A DNA stretch of 64,000 nucleotides from Winslowiella arboricola (GTDB lineage: Bacteria > Pseudomonadota > Gammaproteobacteria > Enterobacterales > Enterobacteriaceae): NCBI RefSeq assembly GCF_025527015.1, contig NZ_JAODIM010000040.1:310001-374000 (forward strand), read 5' to 3'. The translations under genes and the position numbers were made by a program. Below, piece after piece: positions 34,002-43,314 of the stretch. Each line of letters starts with the position of its first letter. The first letter of the stretch is position 1. The notes under the pieces were generated by a model. The model worked only from the letters and a program-made list of their open reading frames with translations, searched no databases and was not told the DNA's origin.

Positions 34002-36448
34002 GGTCGTTTTCCTGAAAGCGAGTCGGATTGTGGCGCGCTGGAAGCACCCGCAGGCAGCGGCGGCAATGAGCAGATTAACGGGCCGTAAGTGTTCAGCGCT
34101 TTCGGCTGGCCACCGGCAATGGCTAAGTGGGTTTCACAGCTGCGGCCATCCGGCGTCAGCGCGGATATCGGGTTCTCCGCCCCCAGGTTGTCCATCCAGG
34201 CAATCCCATCCCAGCCAACATATTCAGTCGCCTGGCCGGGACGCATAATCTGCGTCGAAACCGGCAGGGGCTGACCCTGCTGGTCATGCAGAATCACGCT
34301 GGCCGCACGGAGTTTTTCAATCGGGAAGTCCAGCAGATAGCCACTCTGCCGTTTTACCGCAAAGCGTTGTTCAACCCGTGAAGCGGTCATATCGGCGGGC
34401 AGATCGAGGGTGTCGATATCATATTTCGCCGGATAATAGGAGCTGATGCCCGGCACCAGCAGATAGCCCCGTTTATCGGTTTTGCCCATCGACTGATTCT
34501 CATAACGCACGTTGACATCCGGGTAACTGGTTTTCACCAGCACAAAGGCATCGTTAACCGCATTGGCGGCAAAGAACCCGCCATCCATTAACACCAGCGC
34601 GCCGGAGAGATCCGCCCATTCGGTAGTGTTGTCGTCGCTGCCATAGAAGCCCGCCGACGTTTCCATCTTCTGCGTGCGCCAGTTCAGACTGCCCTGCCGG
34701 TAAGCCCCACCTTCGCTCTGATTCGCCCAGGAGGCGTCCCAGGCAATGCCGCCATCACTCGGCATCGAGCGTGATACCCAGGCACGCTGGGTAGCGCCAC
34801 CCTGCTGGTCGCGCTCAACGCTCAGGCTGGCATTACCATGCTCGCCAAATGGAATCATCAGCGAGATGGCACCGGTCCAGTCCCCCTGCTGCTGATCGCG
34901 GCTGGCAGAGATATACAGGCTGCTGTTACCCCAGATATTTTTACTCCAGGAGAGGTTCCATAAACGGGTGCGGTCGCCAGCGCCACCGGTAATATCGATA
35001 AAGGCGGCGCCGACATTGCCATAACGATCGAGTGAAACACTGGCGTTGTACTGCGCGCTGCGGCGACTCAGCGCATAGCTGCTGCTGGCGGTACTGCCGA
35101 GGCGATTGCCATACAGCGCCAGATCGCCAAACTCGCTGGTACGTAGCGTATGCTGGGTGCCGACGCTAAACCAGTTGGTATTATATTGATAACCCCAGCT
35201 GTATTGGGTGCCGGTCTGGCCTGACATCTGGCTCTGCGCCACTGCGCCATTAATCACCCCCAGCGGCCCCATTTTGACCTGCGCCCCGCCACCGCCCAGC
35301 GCCAGCGACTCCGCCCCCTCGGCATGGGTTTCCAGCGTCAGCCAGTCGGTGGCGCCGTAACGATACGAGCCGCTGACCGCCGCCGGGCCATAATCGAAAT
35401 TGCTGATACCGTAATTTTCGCGGATCGATCCGGCAGCAAAAGAGAAATCAGATAAGCCGGGTTTCAGCAGATTACTGGAAACATAGAACGGCAGTGTGGT
35501 GGTCACCTGGCGGCCAACCGCATCGGTAGTGACAATCACCGCATTACCGGCGCCGTTAACAAACGGCATATTGGTCAGCGAGTAAGGGCCGGGCTGAACA
35601 TTATTTGAGCTGTTACGATAACCATTAACAAACAGATCGACCGTTGACGGCACCGATGCCTGACCGGCAAAGGTCGGTAGCGGATAGGTCACCAGGTCCG
35701 GGCGCAGCGAGAAGTCGCGGCCGATCTGCAATCCGCCAAGCCGCACGCTGCTGCTCCATGACAACGCGTCAGTCACCAGATCGCCTGCGCGCCAGCTGAG
35801 GGTGTTGGCTTCATTCTGATTGGTCCAGAAAGTGTCATAGCGCAGATAACCTTCATCCAGCGTTCCGGTGCCACCCTCCAGCTGCTGCTGCCAGGTACCG
35901 TTGCTGACAAACTGGCCCGCATCGCCAAACAGGCGAAATTCATTCCATGCCGAAAGCCGCGTGCCGCTGTTATCGGTGCGGCTGGCATAAAAGTCATAGT
36001 TAATCAGCGCGCCGGTGCTGGTACGTCCGGGATAGCGCGGGCCTTTGTTTTCACCATCGATAGTCTGTGCAGGCAGCCAGTCGACCGGCACCGTTAGCAA
36101 CATGCGCTGGCGCTGACTGTCGTACTCCGCCTTTACTTCCGGCATCGCCGACACATCCACCTGCGGGGTGCTAAGTTTCTCCTGCGGCAGACCAGCGCGT
36201 TGCAGATCGCCAGCGCGGATCAGGTAATGTCCGTCACGAAACTCAACCGGCACAATATCGCCGTTATCGCGGCCATTCACCACCAGCCCCAGCATATATT
36301 GCTGATTGCTGGCGCCAGTGGTCGCCGCCGGTGGTGGCGGCAAAGCGTCATAGGTTTCCGCGCTGCTGGTTAGCGGGAACAGGCAGCTTAACAGCGCAGT
36401 CATCAACAGCGAGTAACGTTGCGGTGGCGCCAGCAAAGAGGTGCTCAT
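33998..36448 (-). CDS. csuD: Archaic fimbrial usher (CsuD-like)
   Basis: This 816-residue outer-membrane usher moves chaperone-subunit complexes and polymerises the pilus. It has a signal peptide, an N-terminal domain (YMLGLVVNGRDNGDIVPVEF), a long barrel with the usher phrases VDLFVNGYRNSSNNVQPGPYSLTN-type and NAVIVTTDAVGRQVTTTLPFY, and a C-terminal part with DKRGYLLVPGISSYYPAKYDID. These phrases belong to the sigma (archaic) usher group rather than the FimD/PapC group. It starts 4 bases after the chaperone stop and overlaps csuE. Confidence 0.9.
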   Translation of the reverse strand: MSTSLLAPPQRYSLLMTALLSCLFPLTSSAETYDALPPPPAATTGASNQQYMLGLVVNGRDNGDIVPVEFRDGHYLIRAGDLQRAGLPQEKLSTPQVDVSAMPEVKAEYDSQRQRMLLTVPVDWLPAQTIDGENKGPRYPGRTSTGALINYDFYASRTDNSGTRLSAWNEFRLFGDAGQFVSNGTWQQQLEGGTGTLDEGYLRYDTFWTNQNEANTLSWRAGDLVTDALSWSSSVRLGGLQIGRDFSLRPDLVTYPLPTFAGQASVPSTVDLFVNGYRNSSNNVQPGPYSLTNMPFVNGAGNAVIVTTDAVGRQVTTTLPFYVSSNLLKPGLSDFSFAAGSIRENYGISNFDYGPAAVSGSYRYGATDWLTLETHAEGAESLALGGGGAQVKMGPLGVINGAVAQSQMSGQTGTQYSWGYQYNTNWFSVGTQHTLRTSEFGDLALYGNRLGSTASSSYALSRRSAQYNASVSLDRYGNVGAAFIDITGGAGDRTRLWNLSWSKNIWGNSSLYISASRDQQQGDWTGAISLMIPFGEHGNASLSVERDQQGGATQRAWVSRSMPSDGGIAWDASWANQSEGGAYRQGSLNWRTQKMETSAGFYGSDDNTTEWADLSGALVLMDGGFFAANAVNDAFVLVKTSYPDVNVRYENQSMGKTDKRGYLLVPGISSYYPAKYDIDTLDLPADMTASRVEQRFAVKRQSGYLLDFPIEKLRAASVILHDQQGQPLPVSTQIMRPGQATEYVGWDGIAWMDNLGAENPISALTPDGRSCETHLAIAGGQPKALNTYGPLICSLPPLPAGASSAPQSDSLSGKRP

Positions 36449-36451
36449 CCG

Positions 36452-37156
36452 TTAGCGTGAACCGGTACTGCGCCAGCTTTTATTATTCAGTTCCGCTACC
36501 AGTTCAGAGCTGGCCGGGGCGGAGAACGACAGCGGCCAGCGCCAGGTGGAATTAGCCAGCACATAGCCCAACAGGCCATCGGATAAATTGCGTCCGCCAA
36601 GCGTCACTTTACTCAGACGCGCATGCCCGGCACCACGATTGGTCATTTCAAGGAAAGGTTTACCCTGCTGATTGACAATCTGCCAGCTCAGTTGCGGTTT
36701 GGCGCTGTTCGCATCCAGGCCGGTGCCGTAGACAAATAGCGGCACCGAATAACGCATCTGGAAATTCAGCCCGGCCTGATTCTCCCCTTCCTGCTGCGGC
36801 GTGGGGATTTCATCGAGCAACACGCGGTAAGCCACTTCCTGTCCGACCGGTGGCGCGGTCTGCTTAATCAGGCGCACCAGCTGCTTCTGCCCAGGTTCAA
36901 TCCGCACCAGCGGTGGACTGGCCACCAGCTGTTGCTGGGTCTGATACTGCTCCTGACCATTGATCTGCTGCCAGCCAAACACGCGCACCTGCATCAGGGT
37001 GGTACTGGTGCCACGATTCTCCAGCCACAGCTCGGTCGCTTTTTCATCGCCGACGATTTTAGGATCGATGGGCCAAATCAGCACCGAGTTGCCCGCATGG
37101 GCGACAGTAGCAAACAGGGTCGCCAGAAGAAGCAGTGCGGCGCGAGCGATATTCAT
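36452..37156 (-). CDS. csuC: Archaic periplasmic pilus chaperone (CsuC-like)
   Basis: The 234-residue protein is a PapD-type chaperone with a signal peptide (ARAALLLLATLFATVAHA). Domain one contains VLIWPIDPKIVGDEKATELWLENRGTS and the PPLVRIEPGQKQLVRL strand with the anchoring basic residues. YRVLLDEIP is the standard chaperone phrase. The long N-terminal strand and the WLENRG variant are typical of the archaic class. It folds and protects the subunits encoded upstream and hands them to the usher encoded 4 bases downstream. Confidence 0.9.
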   Translation of the reverse strand: MNIARAALLLLATLFATVAHAGNSVLIWPIDPKIVGDEKATELWLENRGTSTTLMQVRVFGWQQINGQEQYQTQQQLVASPPLVRIEPGQKQLVRLIKQTAPPVGQEVAYRVLLDEIPTPQQEGENQAGLNFQMRYSVPLFVYGTGLDANSAKPQLSWQIVNQQGKPFLEMTNRGAGHARLSKVTLGGRNLSDGLLGYVLANSTWRWPLSFSAPASSELVAELNNKSWRSTGSR

Positions 37157-37187
37157 TCCTGATGTCCTTATAAAGAGAAGTGAAGCA

Positions 37188-37718
37188 TTACCAGCTCAGG
37201 GTAACGGTCAGGGTGTCAGTGTAATTCCCGGCACGGTTGGCGCCGTTAAGTTGCAGCAGGCCATAAATCGGTAAGGTGATGTTATTGGCATTGCTGTAGC
37301 TCAACGCGACGTTCTGATTGACCGGGATTTCACTGGCAGCGCTGTGGCCGGAGCTGGTAAAAATTTTGTAGCCGACAACATTACTAAAGTTCGCCAGTTT
37401 CAGGTTACGGGTCGTGGAGTAGTTGCTGCCGCCATTAATGCTCATATTCAGGGTGGTGCCGGGGGTGCAGGCCAGGTTGATGGAAGAGCTCTGTACATAG
37501 CTGGCGCTGACGCTGCTGGTTTCGACGCCGGAGTGAGTGCCGAAATTAAGCGCGCCAAATACGCCGGTGTTGGTACCGGAAACCACGCAGCCCGCCACAA
37601 TCGATGCGGCAACCTGAAAGGTCTGCGTCGGCAACGACTGTACACTGCTGACATAAAACATCAGCAGTATGCACAGCGACCGTACGCAGACTGCGATAAA
37701 CCCTGGCTTTCCCGCCAC
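37188..37718 (-). CDS. Spore coat U domain pilus subunit (CsuA/CsuB-like)
   Basis: The 176-residue secreted protein has a hydrophobic N-terminus (LCILLMFYVSS) and one SCPU domain: QVAASIVAGCVVSG, FGALNFGTHSG, INLACTPGTTLNMSING and the C-terminal GNYTDTLTVTLSW strand. It shares the fold with the neighbouring major subunit but differs in detail, so it is a minor or adaptor subunit. Acinetobacter Csu operons have two such genes (csuA and csuB) besides csuA/B; here there is only one. The N-terminal extension before LCILLMF makes the exact start uncertain. Confidence 0.8.
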   Translation of the reverse strand: MAGKPGFIAVCVRSLCILLMFYVSSVQSLPTQTFQVAASIVAGCVVSGTNTGVFGALNFGTHSGVETSSVSASYVQSSSINLACTPGTTLNMSINGGSNYSTTRNLKLANFSNVVGYKIFTSSGHSAASEIPVNQNVALSYSNANNITLPIYGLLQLNGANRAGNYTDTLTVTLSW

Positions 37719-37741
37719 GATGATCTCCCTGGCAGACCCGA

Positions 37742-38308
37742 TCAGTAGTTCACAGCAACATTAATGGTGTCCGTGTAAGTCCCTGCAGGAATGGCGGCAT
37801 TCTGACCACCACCGGCAACCCGACCATAAACCGGGAAGTTAGTGCCCAGCACCGGGTCAGGTGTGCCACTGGAGACCAGATCGGCATTGTTGGCAATTGA
37901 GGTGGCAAAGGCTGCATCGCTATAGAGGGTATAGGCGATGCCCTGAGTAGCATCACTGCCCAGCACCAGATAACGCGGTGCGCTGGTTACGGTGCCATAC
38001 ACCGTACCGGGTGCGGCGTTACTGCTGGTGACGCGTACGTTAAATGTCTGGCCGGTAGTACAGCGCACAAAAATACCGTTCCCGGCGGAGCCTACCAGGG
38101 TGGCATTAAGCGTATCAAAGGTGGCGGCGCTGCTACCAAAGTCTAACGTACCGAAGTTAACGCCGGTCGTGGCGCTCTGGCCATTGACCAGACAACCGGT
38201 AGTCAGCGTCAGCGTAGCGTTCATTGTTCCCGTTGTGGTGGCGGCAAAGCCTGAAGAGGCAACGCCGAGGCTCAGGCCACAGCCCACCAGAAAAAGCTTT
38301 ATTTTCAT
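37742..38308 (-). CDS. Major pilus subunit, spore coat U family (CsuA/B-like)
   Basis: From the ATG at 38308 (MKIKLFLVGCGLSLGVASSGFA, AGGA about 8 bases upstream) this is a 188-residue exported subunit. It contains TTGTMNATLTLTTGCLVNGQ, a donor-strand-type segment next to the first cysteine, VNFGTLDFGS and the end TDTINVAVNY. This is the usual form of CsuA/B, the rod subunit. As the first gene of the operon it should be the most strongly expressed. The promoter must lie in the 549-base divergent gap toward the c-di-GMP gene. Confidence 0.85.
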   Translation of the reverse strand: MKIKLFLVGCGLSLGVASSGFAATTTGTMNATLTLTTGCLVNGQSATTGVNFGTLDFGSSAATFDTLNATLVGSAGNGIFVRCTTGQTFNVRVTSSNAAPGTVYGTVTSAPRYLVLGSDATQGIAYTLYSDAAFATSIANNADLVSSGTPDPVLGTNFPVYGRVAGGGQNAAIPAGTYTDTINVAVNY

Positions 38309-38314
38309 AACCAT

Positions 38315-38863
38315 TCCTTACTGATAAGAGTGATTTGCGTGCTTTCCAGTCTGGTGAGCAATCAATAACAAGAAATTAAAAAAATCATAATGTTTTCGCT
38401 CTGAATGGCGATATTAAGAGTTTATCTGCGTGCGACCCCAAGGTTTGCATTTATCATCACACATCAGATTTATTTACTATAGAACAGGCTGGTAGTAATC
38501 GTTACAGCAAATTTCAAAATTATACTTAAGTTTTATTTTTCATCCGGCAACTGGTTTAGCTGCGTGACAAATCAAGGCTTACAGTTTGCTAACAAAGATA
38601 ATGTCGAGGGGATCTATCCGAATTTTCCTTCCAATGTTATTTTTAGTGATAATCACGCATTATTAATTAACTTAATAAATTATAAGGGCATTGGACAGCA
38701 GCGCTGACCGCCCCGTGACTCAGACTTTCCTTAGATGAAAAATAACCGGCGGCGCGGTTAATGCGGCGTACTGACGGCATAATTCTGAGCACGACATAAC
38801 AATAATTTTTATATAACCGTCCAGCGTCAACGGCGGTATTATTGGCCACACGAGGAATGAGTC
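38315..38863. other. Divergent promoter region between pilus operon and MHYT-GGDEF-EAL genes
   Basis: The 549 bases are AT-rich (about 38390-38680 in particular) and hold no supported gene. They must carry the promoter of the csu-like operon and that of the first c-di-GMP gene. The AT-rich character suits H-NS-type silencing, but I cannot name a specific operator. Confidence 0.5.
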
Positions 38864-40966
38864 ATGCTCGTCACCAGCTGGGATCCTGTACTGATCGCCG
38901 TTTCCTTTTTTGTGGCGTTTATCGCCTCATTCACCGCCCTTGATATCGCTGGTCGGGTGGCGCTATCACAAGGACGCGCAGCGCTTTACTGGCTAGTGGG
39001 TGGCGGTACCGCCATGGGGATCGGCATCTGGGCGATGCATTTTATCGGTATGCTGGCAATGATGCTGCCGATGGAGATGCATTACGACTTGACGCTGACC
39101 GCCGCTTCACTGGTTAGCGCCATCGTCGCTGCGATACTGGCGCTATGGCAGGTGTGCCGCAGTGAGCTGACGCCCGCACGCCTGCTGCGTGGATCGCTGC
39201 TGCTCGCGTGTGGCGTGGCAGCGATGCACTTTATCGGCATGCTGGCGCTGATGATCACGCCGGCTATTCAGTGGCAGCCGGGGCTGGTCACCCTGTCGCT
39301 GGTTATCGCCCTGCTGGCTTCCACCAGCGCCATGTGGCTGGCCTTTCATCTGCGCCGCGGCGAGCGAGGTTTGCTGGCGCGCCGCGCGCTGGCATCGATC
39401 ATTTTGGGCATTGCGGTTGCCGGTATGCATTACACCGGCATGGCTGCTGCGCAATTCGCCCAAGGCAGCCAGATGCTGACCAGCGGCGTCAGTGAGCATG
39501 GACTGGCTGTCTGGGTCACGGCCATCACCCTTTCAATCCTCGGCATTACCCTGCTGGTATCGATGCTGGAGGCGCAAATACGCACCTCGCGCTTAACCGC
39601 ACGTCTGGCGCACGCCAACCACGAGCTGGAGCAGCTCGCCACCCATGATCCGCTGACCCAGTTGCCGAACCGCATTCAGCTGGAAACGCGGCTTGATCGG
39701 GCGATCAGTCAGGCCACGCAGCATCATTCCCACTTTGCCCTGATGCTGATGGATATTGATGGTTTTAAAGCGGTTAATGATGCTTATGGCCATCATGTCG
39801 GTGATCGACTGCTGACTTGTGTGGCAGAACGGCTGTTAACACGACTGGATGCCCGCCATACGCTGGCGCGGCTGGGCGGCGATGAGTTTGTCCTGCTGCT
39901 GGAGGACGCCGGGGCCGATGATGCCGCGCAGCTTGCCGCCACGCTGGTCAGGGCCATCGAAGAGCCGTTTATTATGGCGCGCTACCATGTGTCGGTATCA
40001 CTCAGTATCGGCATTGCGCTGTTTCCCGCTGATGGCGTCGAAAAACACGATCTGATGCTGAATGCGGATATAGCGATGTACCACACCAAGCACAGTGGTC
40101 GTAACGGCTGGCACTTCTTTGAACCTTCGATGGGCACTCACTCGCAACACCAGCTGCAACTGGCTAACGATCTGTGGACTGCCCTTGAGCATGATGAGCT
40201 GCGCCTGTTCTACCAGCCGAAGTTCTCTGCTGCCGATGGCGCCCTGCTGGGTTTTGAAGCGCTGCTGCGCTGGCAGCATCCACAACATGGTTTGCTGACG
40301 CCAGAGATGTTCCTGCCGCGGGCAGAAAAAACCGGATTTATCATTTCAATCGGCAACTGGGTGATTAATGAAGCCTGTCGCCAGCTGCAAAGCTGGCGGC
40401 AGCAAGGGCATCAGCAATGGACGGTATCAGTCAACTTATCGGAATTGCAGTTTGCCCAGCGCGAGCTGGTAATGACCGTACAGAATGCGCTGCAACAGTG
40501 TCAGCTGCCGGCATCGTCGCTGATGCTGGAAGTGAGCGAAGCGATCGCGATGCGCGATCCGCAATTCAGTCAGCAGATTATTGCGGCGCTGGCGGCACTG
40601 GGCGTCAGGATATCGATAGATAATTTTGGCATTGGCTACGCCAATCTACTGCATCTGCAACGGCTGGCGGCGAGTGAATTAAAAATCGACCGCACGTTTA
40701 TCAACAAACTGAAACAGGGCAGCGATGACAGCACCATCATTACCGCAATGGTGGCGATGGCGCAGCGCCTTAACTTACGCATTGTGGCTGAAGGGGTTGA
40801 GACCGCCGAACAGCAGCAGCTGCTAACCCGGCTCGGATTTGACACTTTGCAGGGCTATTTATTAGGTAAACCAATGCCTGCCGGTCAGGTTGGCGAATTT
40901 AAGTTTATCAGTGAGGCCCCTCTTCCGCCCGATATCGACAGCCAGCAACCACTGGCATCCGCCTGA
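38864..40966 (+). CDS. MHYT-GGDEF-EAL membrane protein, copy 1 (EAL loop altered)
   Basis: This 700-residue protein begins with a seven-helix MHYT sensor (MHFIGMLAM, MHFIGMLAL, MHYTGMAAA; thought to bind copper or a gas). A GGDEF domain follows (GGDEF at 338-342), then an EAL domain (FEALLRWQH, VNLSELQF, LKIDRTFI, VAEGVET). The diguanylate cyclase signature is intact, but no RxxD inhibition site precedes it. In the EAL domain the usual DDFGTGYSSL loop reads DNFGIGYANL: the second aspartate of a metal-binding pair is Asn587 and the loop 6 serines are changed. Phosphodiesterase activity may therefore be weak or lost, leaving cyclase activity. GAGGA lies 9 bases before the ATG. A paralogue follows in tandem. 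Confidence 0.9.
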   Translation: MLVTSWDPVLIAVSFFVAFIASFTALDIAGRVALSQGRAALYWLVGGGTAMGIGIWAMHFIGMLAMMLPMEMHYDLTLTAASLVSAIVAAILALWQVCRSELTPARLLRGSLLLACGVAAMHFIGMLALMITPAIQWQPGLVTLSLVIALLASTSAMWLAFHLRRGERGLLARRALASIILGIAVAGMHYTGMAAAQFAQGSQMLTSGVSEHGLAVWVTAITLSILGITLLVSMLEAQIRTSRLTARLAHANHELEQLATHDPLTQLPNRIQLETRLDRAISQATQHHSHFALMLMDIDGFKAVNDAYGHHVGDRLLTCVAERLLTRLDARHTLARLGGDEFVLLLEDAGADDAAQLAATLVRAIEEPFIMARYHVSVSLSIGIALFPADGVEKHDLMLNADIAMYHTKHSGRNGWHFFEPSMGTHSQHQLQLANDLWTALEHDELRLFYQPKFSAADGALLGFEALLRWQHPQHGLLTPEMFLPRAEKTGFIISIGNWVINEACRQLQSWRQQGHQQWTVSVNLSELQFAQRELVMTVQNALQQCQLPASSLMLEVSEAIAMRDPQFSQQIIAALAALGVRISIDNFGIGYANLLHLQRLAASELKIDRTFINKLKQGSDDSTIITAMVAMAQRLNLRIVAEGVETAEQQQLLTRLGFDTLQGYLLGKPMPAGQVGEFKFISEAPLPPDIDSQQPLASA

Positions 40967-41134
40967 ATATGAAGCATGATCGAAAAAAAACTGCTCCGTG
41001 GCATCGGTGATTTTCATTGAAGCCATAGCGGTGATCTGCCGATATTTCAACCTGATAAATATTAAAAATAATGTCTTATAATTCGATTAACTCTATGCAG
41101 CCAGCTTGCTGGTTCACCGCACCTGGAAATATTT

Positions 41135-43210
41135 ATGCTTGTTAGTTCTTACGATCAGGTTATGGTCTTCGTCTCGTTTATCGTGGCGATCCTGGCCTCC
41201 TACACCGCTCTGGATATGGCCGGGCGCGTCGGCGGCAACAGTGGCAAAACCGCGATTATCTGGCTGTTCGGTGGTGGCTTCGCCATGGGGATCGGCATCT
41301 GGTCAATGCACTTTATCGGCATGCTGGCGATGAGTCTGCCGATGGTGATGAGCTATAACGCCTCACTGACCGCGCTGTCGATGGTTATCGCCATTGCTGC
41401 TTCGATATTTGCCCTGTGGATTGTTTGCTATGGCGAACTGCCGCTGCTGCGGCTGTGCATCGGCGCGTTAGTGATGGGCAGCGGCGTTGCCGCCATGCAC
41501 TATACCGGCATGGCCGCGCTGATGTTTCAGCCGGGTATTGTCTGGAACTGGGGCTGGGTAGCCTGCTCGATATTGATTGCACTCGGCGCGTCCGGCGCAG
41601 CGCTGTGGCTGGCGTTTAATCTGCGTAACCGCAGCGCCCATACCGGCTGGCTACGCGCAGGTGCCGCCGTGATTATGGGCATCGCCATTGCCGGCATGCA
41701 CTACACCGGGATGGCCGCCGCTAACTTTCCGCAAGGCAGTCACACCGCGCATTACGGCGTAAACAGCAACTGGCTGGCGATCTTGGTGATGGTCGTCACG
41801 CTGGCGATCCTCGGCATTACGCTGCTGGTATCGATGCTGGATGCGCGTATGCAAGCGCGTACTTCAATTCTCGCGTCCTCGCTGGCTGAAGCCAACCGCG
41901 AACTGGCGCAGCTGGCGCTGCACGATAATCTGACCCGTCTGCCAAACCGTATCCTGCTGGAAGACCGTCTCGATCAGGCGATCAATAAAGCGACCCGTGA
42001 AAAATCACAGTTTGCGCTGATGTTTATGGATCTTGATGGCTTTAAAGCGGTCAACGATGCCTATGGTCACCATATTGGCGACAATCTGCTGATTGCGGTT
42101 ACCGAACGTATGACGGCTAACATGACCGATCACTATACGCTGGCGCGCCTCGGCGGCGATGAATTTGTGCTGTTAATCGAGATTGATGATCCCAATGATG
42201 CCGCCTCCGTAGCCGATATGCTGGTAAAGGCGGTTGATCGGCCCTTTGAGATCTCGCGTTACGAACTGGTGGTTTCGCTTAGTATTGGCATTGCGGTGTA
42301 TCCGGGCGATGGCGCCGACGAACGTGAGCTGCTGTTTAATGCTGATGCAGCGATGTATCACACCAAAAATAATGGTCGTAACGGCTACAACTTCTTCCAG
42401 CCTTCGATGAACACTATCGCGCAAAATCAGCTGCAGCTGATTAACGATCTTTGGCTGGCGCTGGACCACCAGCAGCTGCGGCTGTTTTATCAGCCAAAGT
42501 ATTGCGCGCCCCATGGCCCGATTATTGGCTTTGAAGCGCTGTTGCGCTGGCAGCACCCGGAGCGCGGATTGCTGGCGCCGGACGTCTTCCTGCCGCTGGC
42601 GGAAAAAACCGGCATTATTGTCAATATTGGCAACTGGGTGATCGACGAAGCCTGCCGCCAGCTGCGGATCTGGCATCTGCAGGGGCATTCGCACTGGTCA
42701 GTGGCCGTCAACCTGTCAGCACTGCAGTTTGAGCAGAATAACCTGGTGGAAACGGTGGTCAGTGCGCTGAACACCCATCAGATCCCGGCGGAGCTGCTGA
42801 CGCTGGAAGTCACAGAAACCACCGCCATGCGCGACCCGGATGAGAGCGTGCGGATTCTGACGGAATTAACCCAGCTGGGCGTAAAGGCATCGATTGACGA
42901 TTTTGGCACCGGTTACTCCAGCCTGCTCTATCTGAAACGCTTACCGGCCAGTGAACTAAAAATAGACCGCGCCTTTGTGAATGAATTACAGGCGGATACC
43001 GAAGATGCCACTATTGTTTCCGCGATTGTGGCGCTGGCGCAATCACTGAATCTGAAGGTGGTTGCGGAAGGGGTGGAAACCAGCGAACAGCAGGCGTTTC
43101 TTACCGGACTGGGCTGCAATACATTACAAGGATATCTGCTGGGACGTCCCATCTCACCGGAGAAAGTGGCGGAACTGAGAAACTATGTCGGTGGCGAGGA
43201 AGATAAATAG
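41135..43210 (+). CDS. MHYT-GGDEF-EAL membrane protein, copy 2
   Basis: This 691-residue tandem paralogue of the preceding gene has the same layout. Three MHYT-type motifs (MHFIGMLAMSL, MHYTGMAALMF, MHYTGMAAANF) are followed by LARLGGDEFVLLIE and by a complete EAL set: FEALLRWQHPERG, VNLSALQF, EVTETTAM, the intact DDFGTGYSSL loop (D588, D589), LKIDRAFV and VAEGVET. Both enzyme activities are possible. As in copy 1 there is no RxxD site before GGDEF. A 168-base gap separates the two genes, so each may have its own promoter. It converges on exbD with a double palindrome between. Confidence 0.92.
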   Translation: MLVSSYDQVMVFVSFIVAILASYTALDMAGRVGGNSGKTAIIWLFGGGFAMGIGIWSMHFIGMLAMSLPMVMSYNASLTALSMVIAIAASIFALWIVCYGELPLLRLCIGALVMGSGVAAMHYTGMAALMFQPGIVWNWGWVACSILIALGASGAALWLAFNLRNRSAHTGWLRAGAAVIMGIAIAGMHYTGMAAANFPQGSHTAHYGVNSNWLAILVMVVTLAILGITLLVSMLDARMQARTSILASSLAEANRELAQLALHDNLTRLPNRILLEDRLDQAINKATREKSQFALMFMDLDGFKAVNDAYGHHIGDNLLIAVTERMTANMTDHYTLARLGGDEFVLLIEIDDPNDAASVADMLVKAVDRPFEISRYELVVSLSIGIAVYPGDGADERELLFNADAAMYHTKNNGRNGYNFFQPSMNTIAQNQLQLINDLWLALDHQQLRLFYQPKYCAPHGPIIGFEALLRWQHPERGLLAPDVFLPLAEKTGIIVNIGNWVIDEACRQLRIWHLQGHSHWSVAVNLSALQFEQNNLVETVVSALNTHQIPAELLTLEVTETTAMRDPDESVRILTELTQLGVKASIDDFGTGYSSLLYLKRLPASELKIDRAFVNELQADTEDATIVSAIVALAQSLNLKVVAEGVETSEQQAFLTGLGCNTLQGYLLGRPISPEKVAELRNYVGGEEDK

Positions 43211-43226
43211 CAGGGAAATTATCCGG

Positions 43227-43298
43227 CATGGGCGGCGAAAACGCCGCCCCTACAGAAAAAGCCTGTATTTATGCAGGGCGGCGTTCTCGCCGCCCATG
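43227..43298. repeat. GC-rich palindrome, double copy (copy 2 of the family)
   Basis: CATGGGCGGCGAAAACGCCG (from 43227) and its near-perfect inverse GGCGTTCTCGCCGCCCATG (ending 43298) flank 25 bases. Each half is itself a small palindrome (GGGCGGCG-rAAA-CGCCGCCC). It lies between the convergent MHYT-GGDEF-EAL copy 2 and exbD genes and is well placed to end transcription from both sides. Its core recurs at 8656 and 52877. Confidence 0.85.
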
Positions 43299-43314
43299 AA
43301 GGCAGAGAGACGTA

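Noticed and set aside
38667-38849. 60-residue minus-strand frame in the divergent gap
   Set aside because: It has no ribosome site, no recognisable pattern, and lies in AT-rich promoter DNA.
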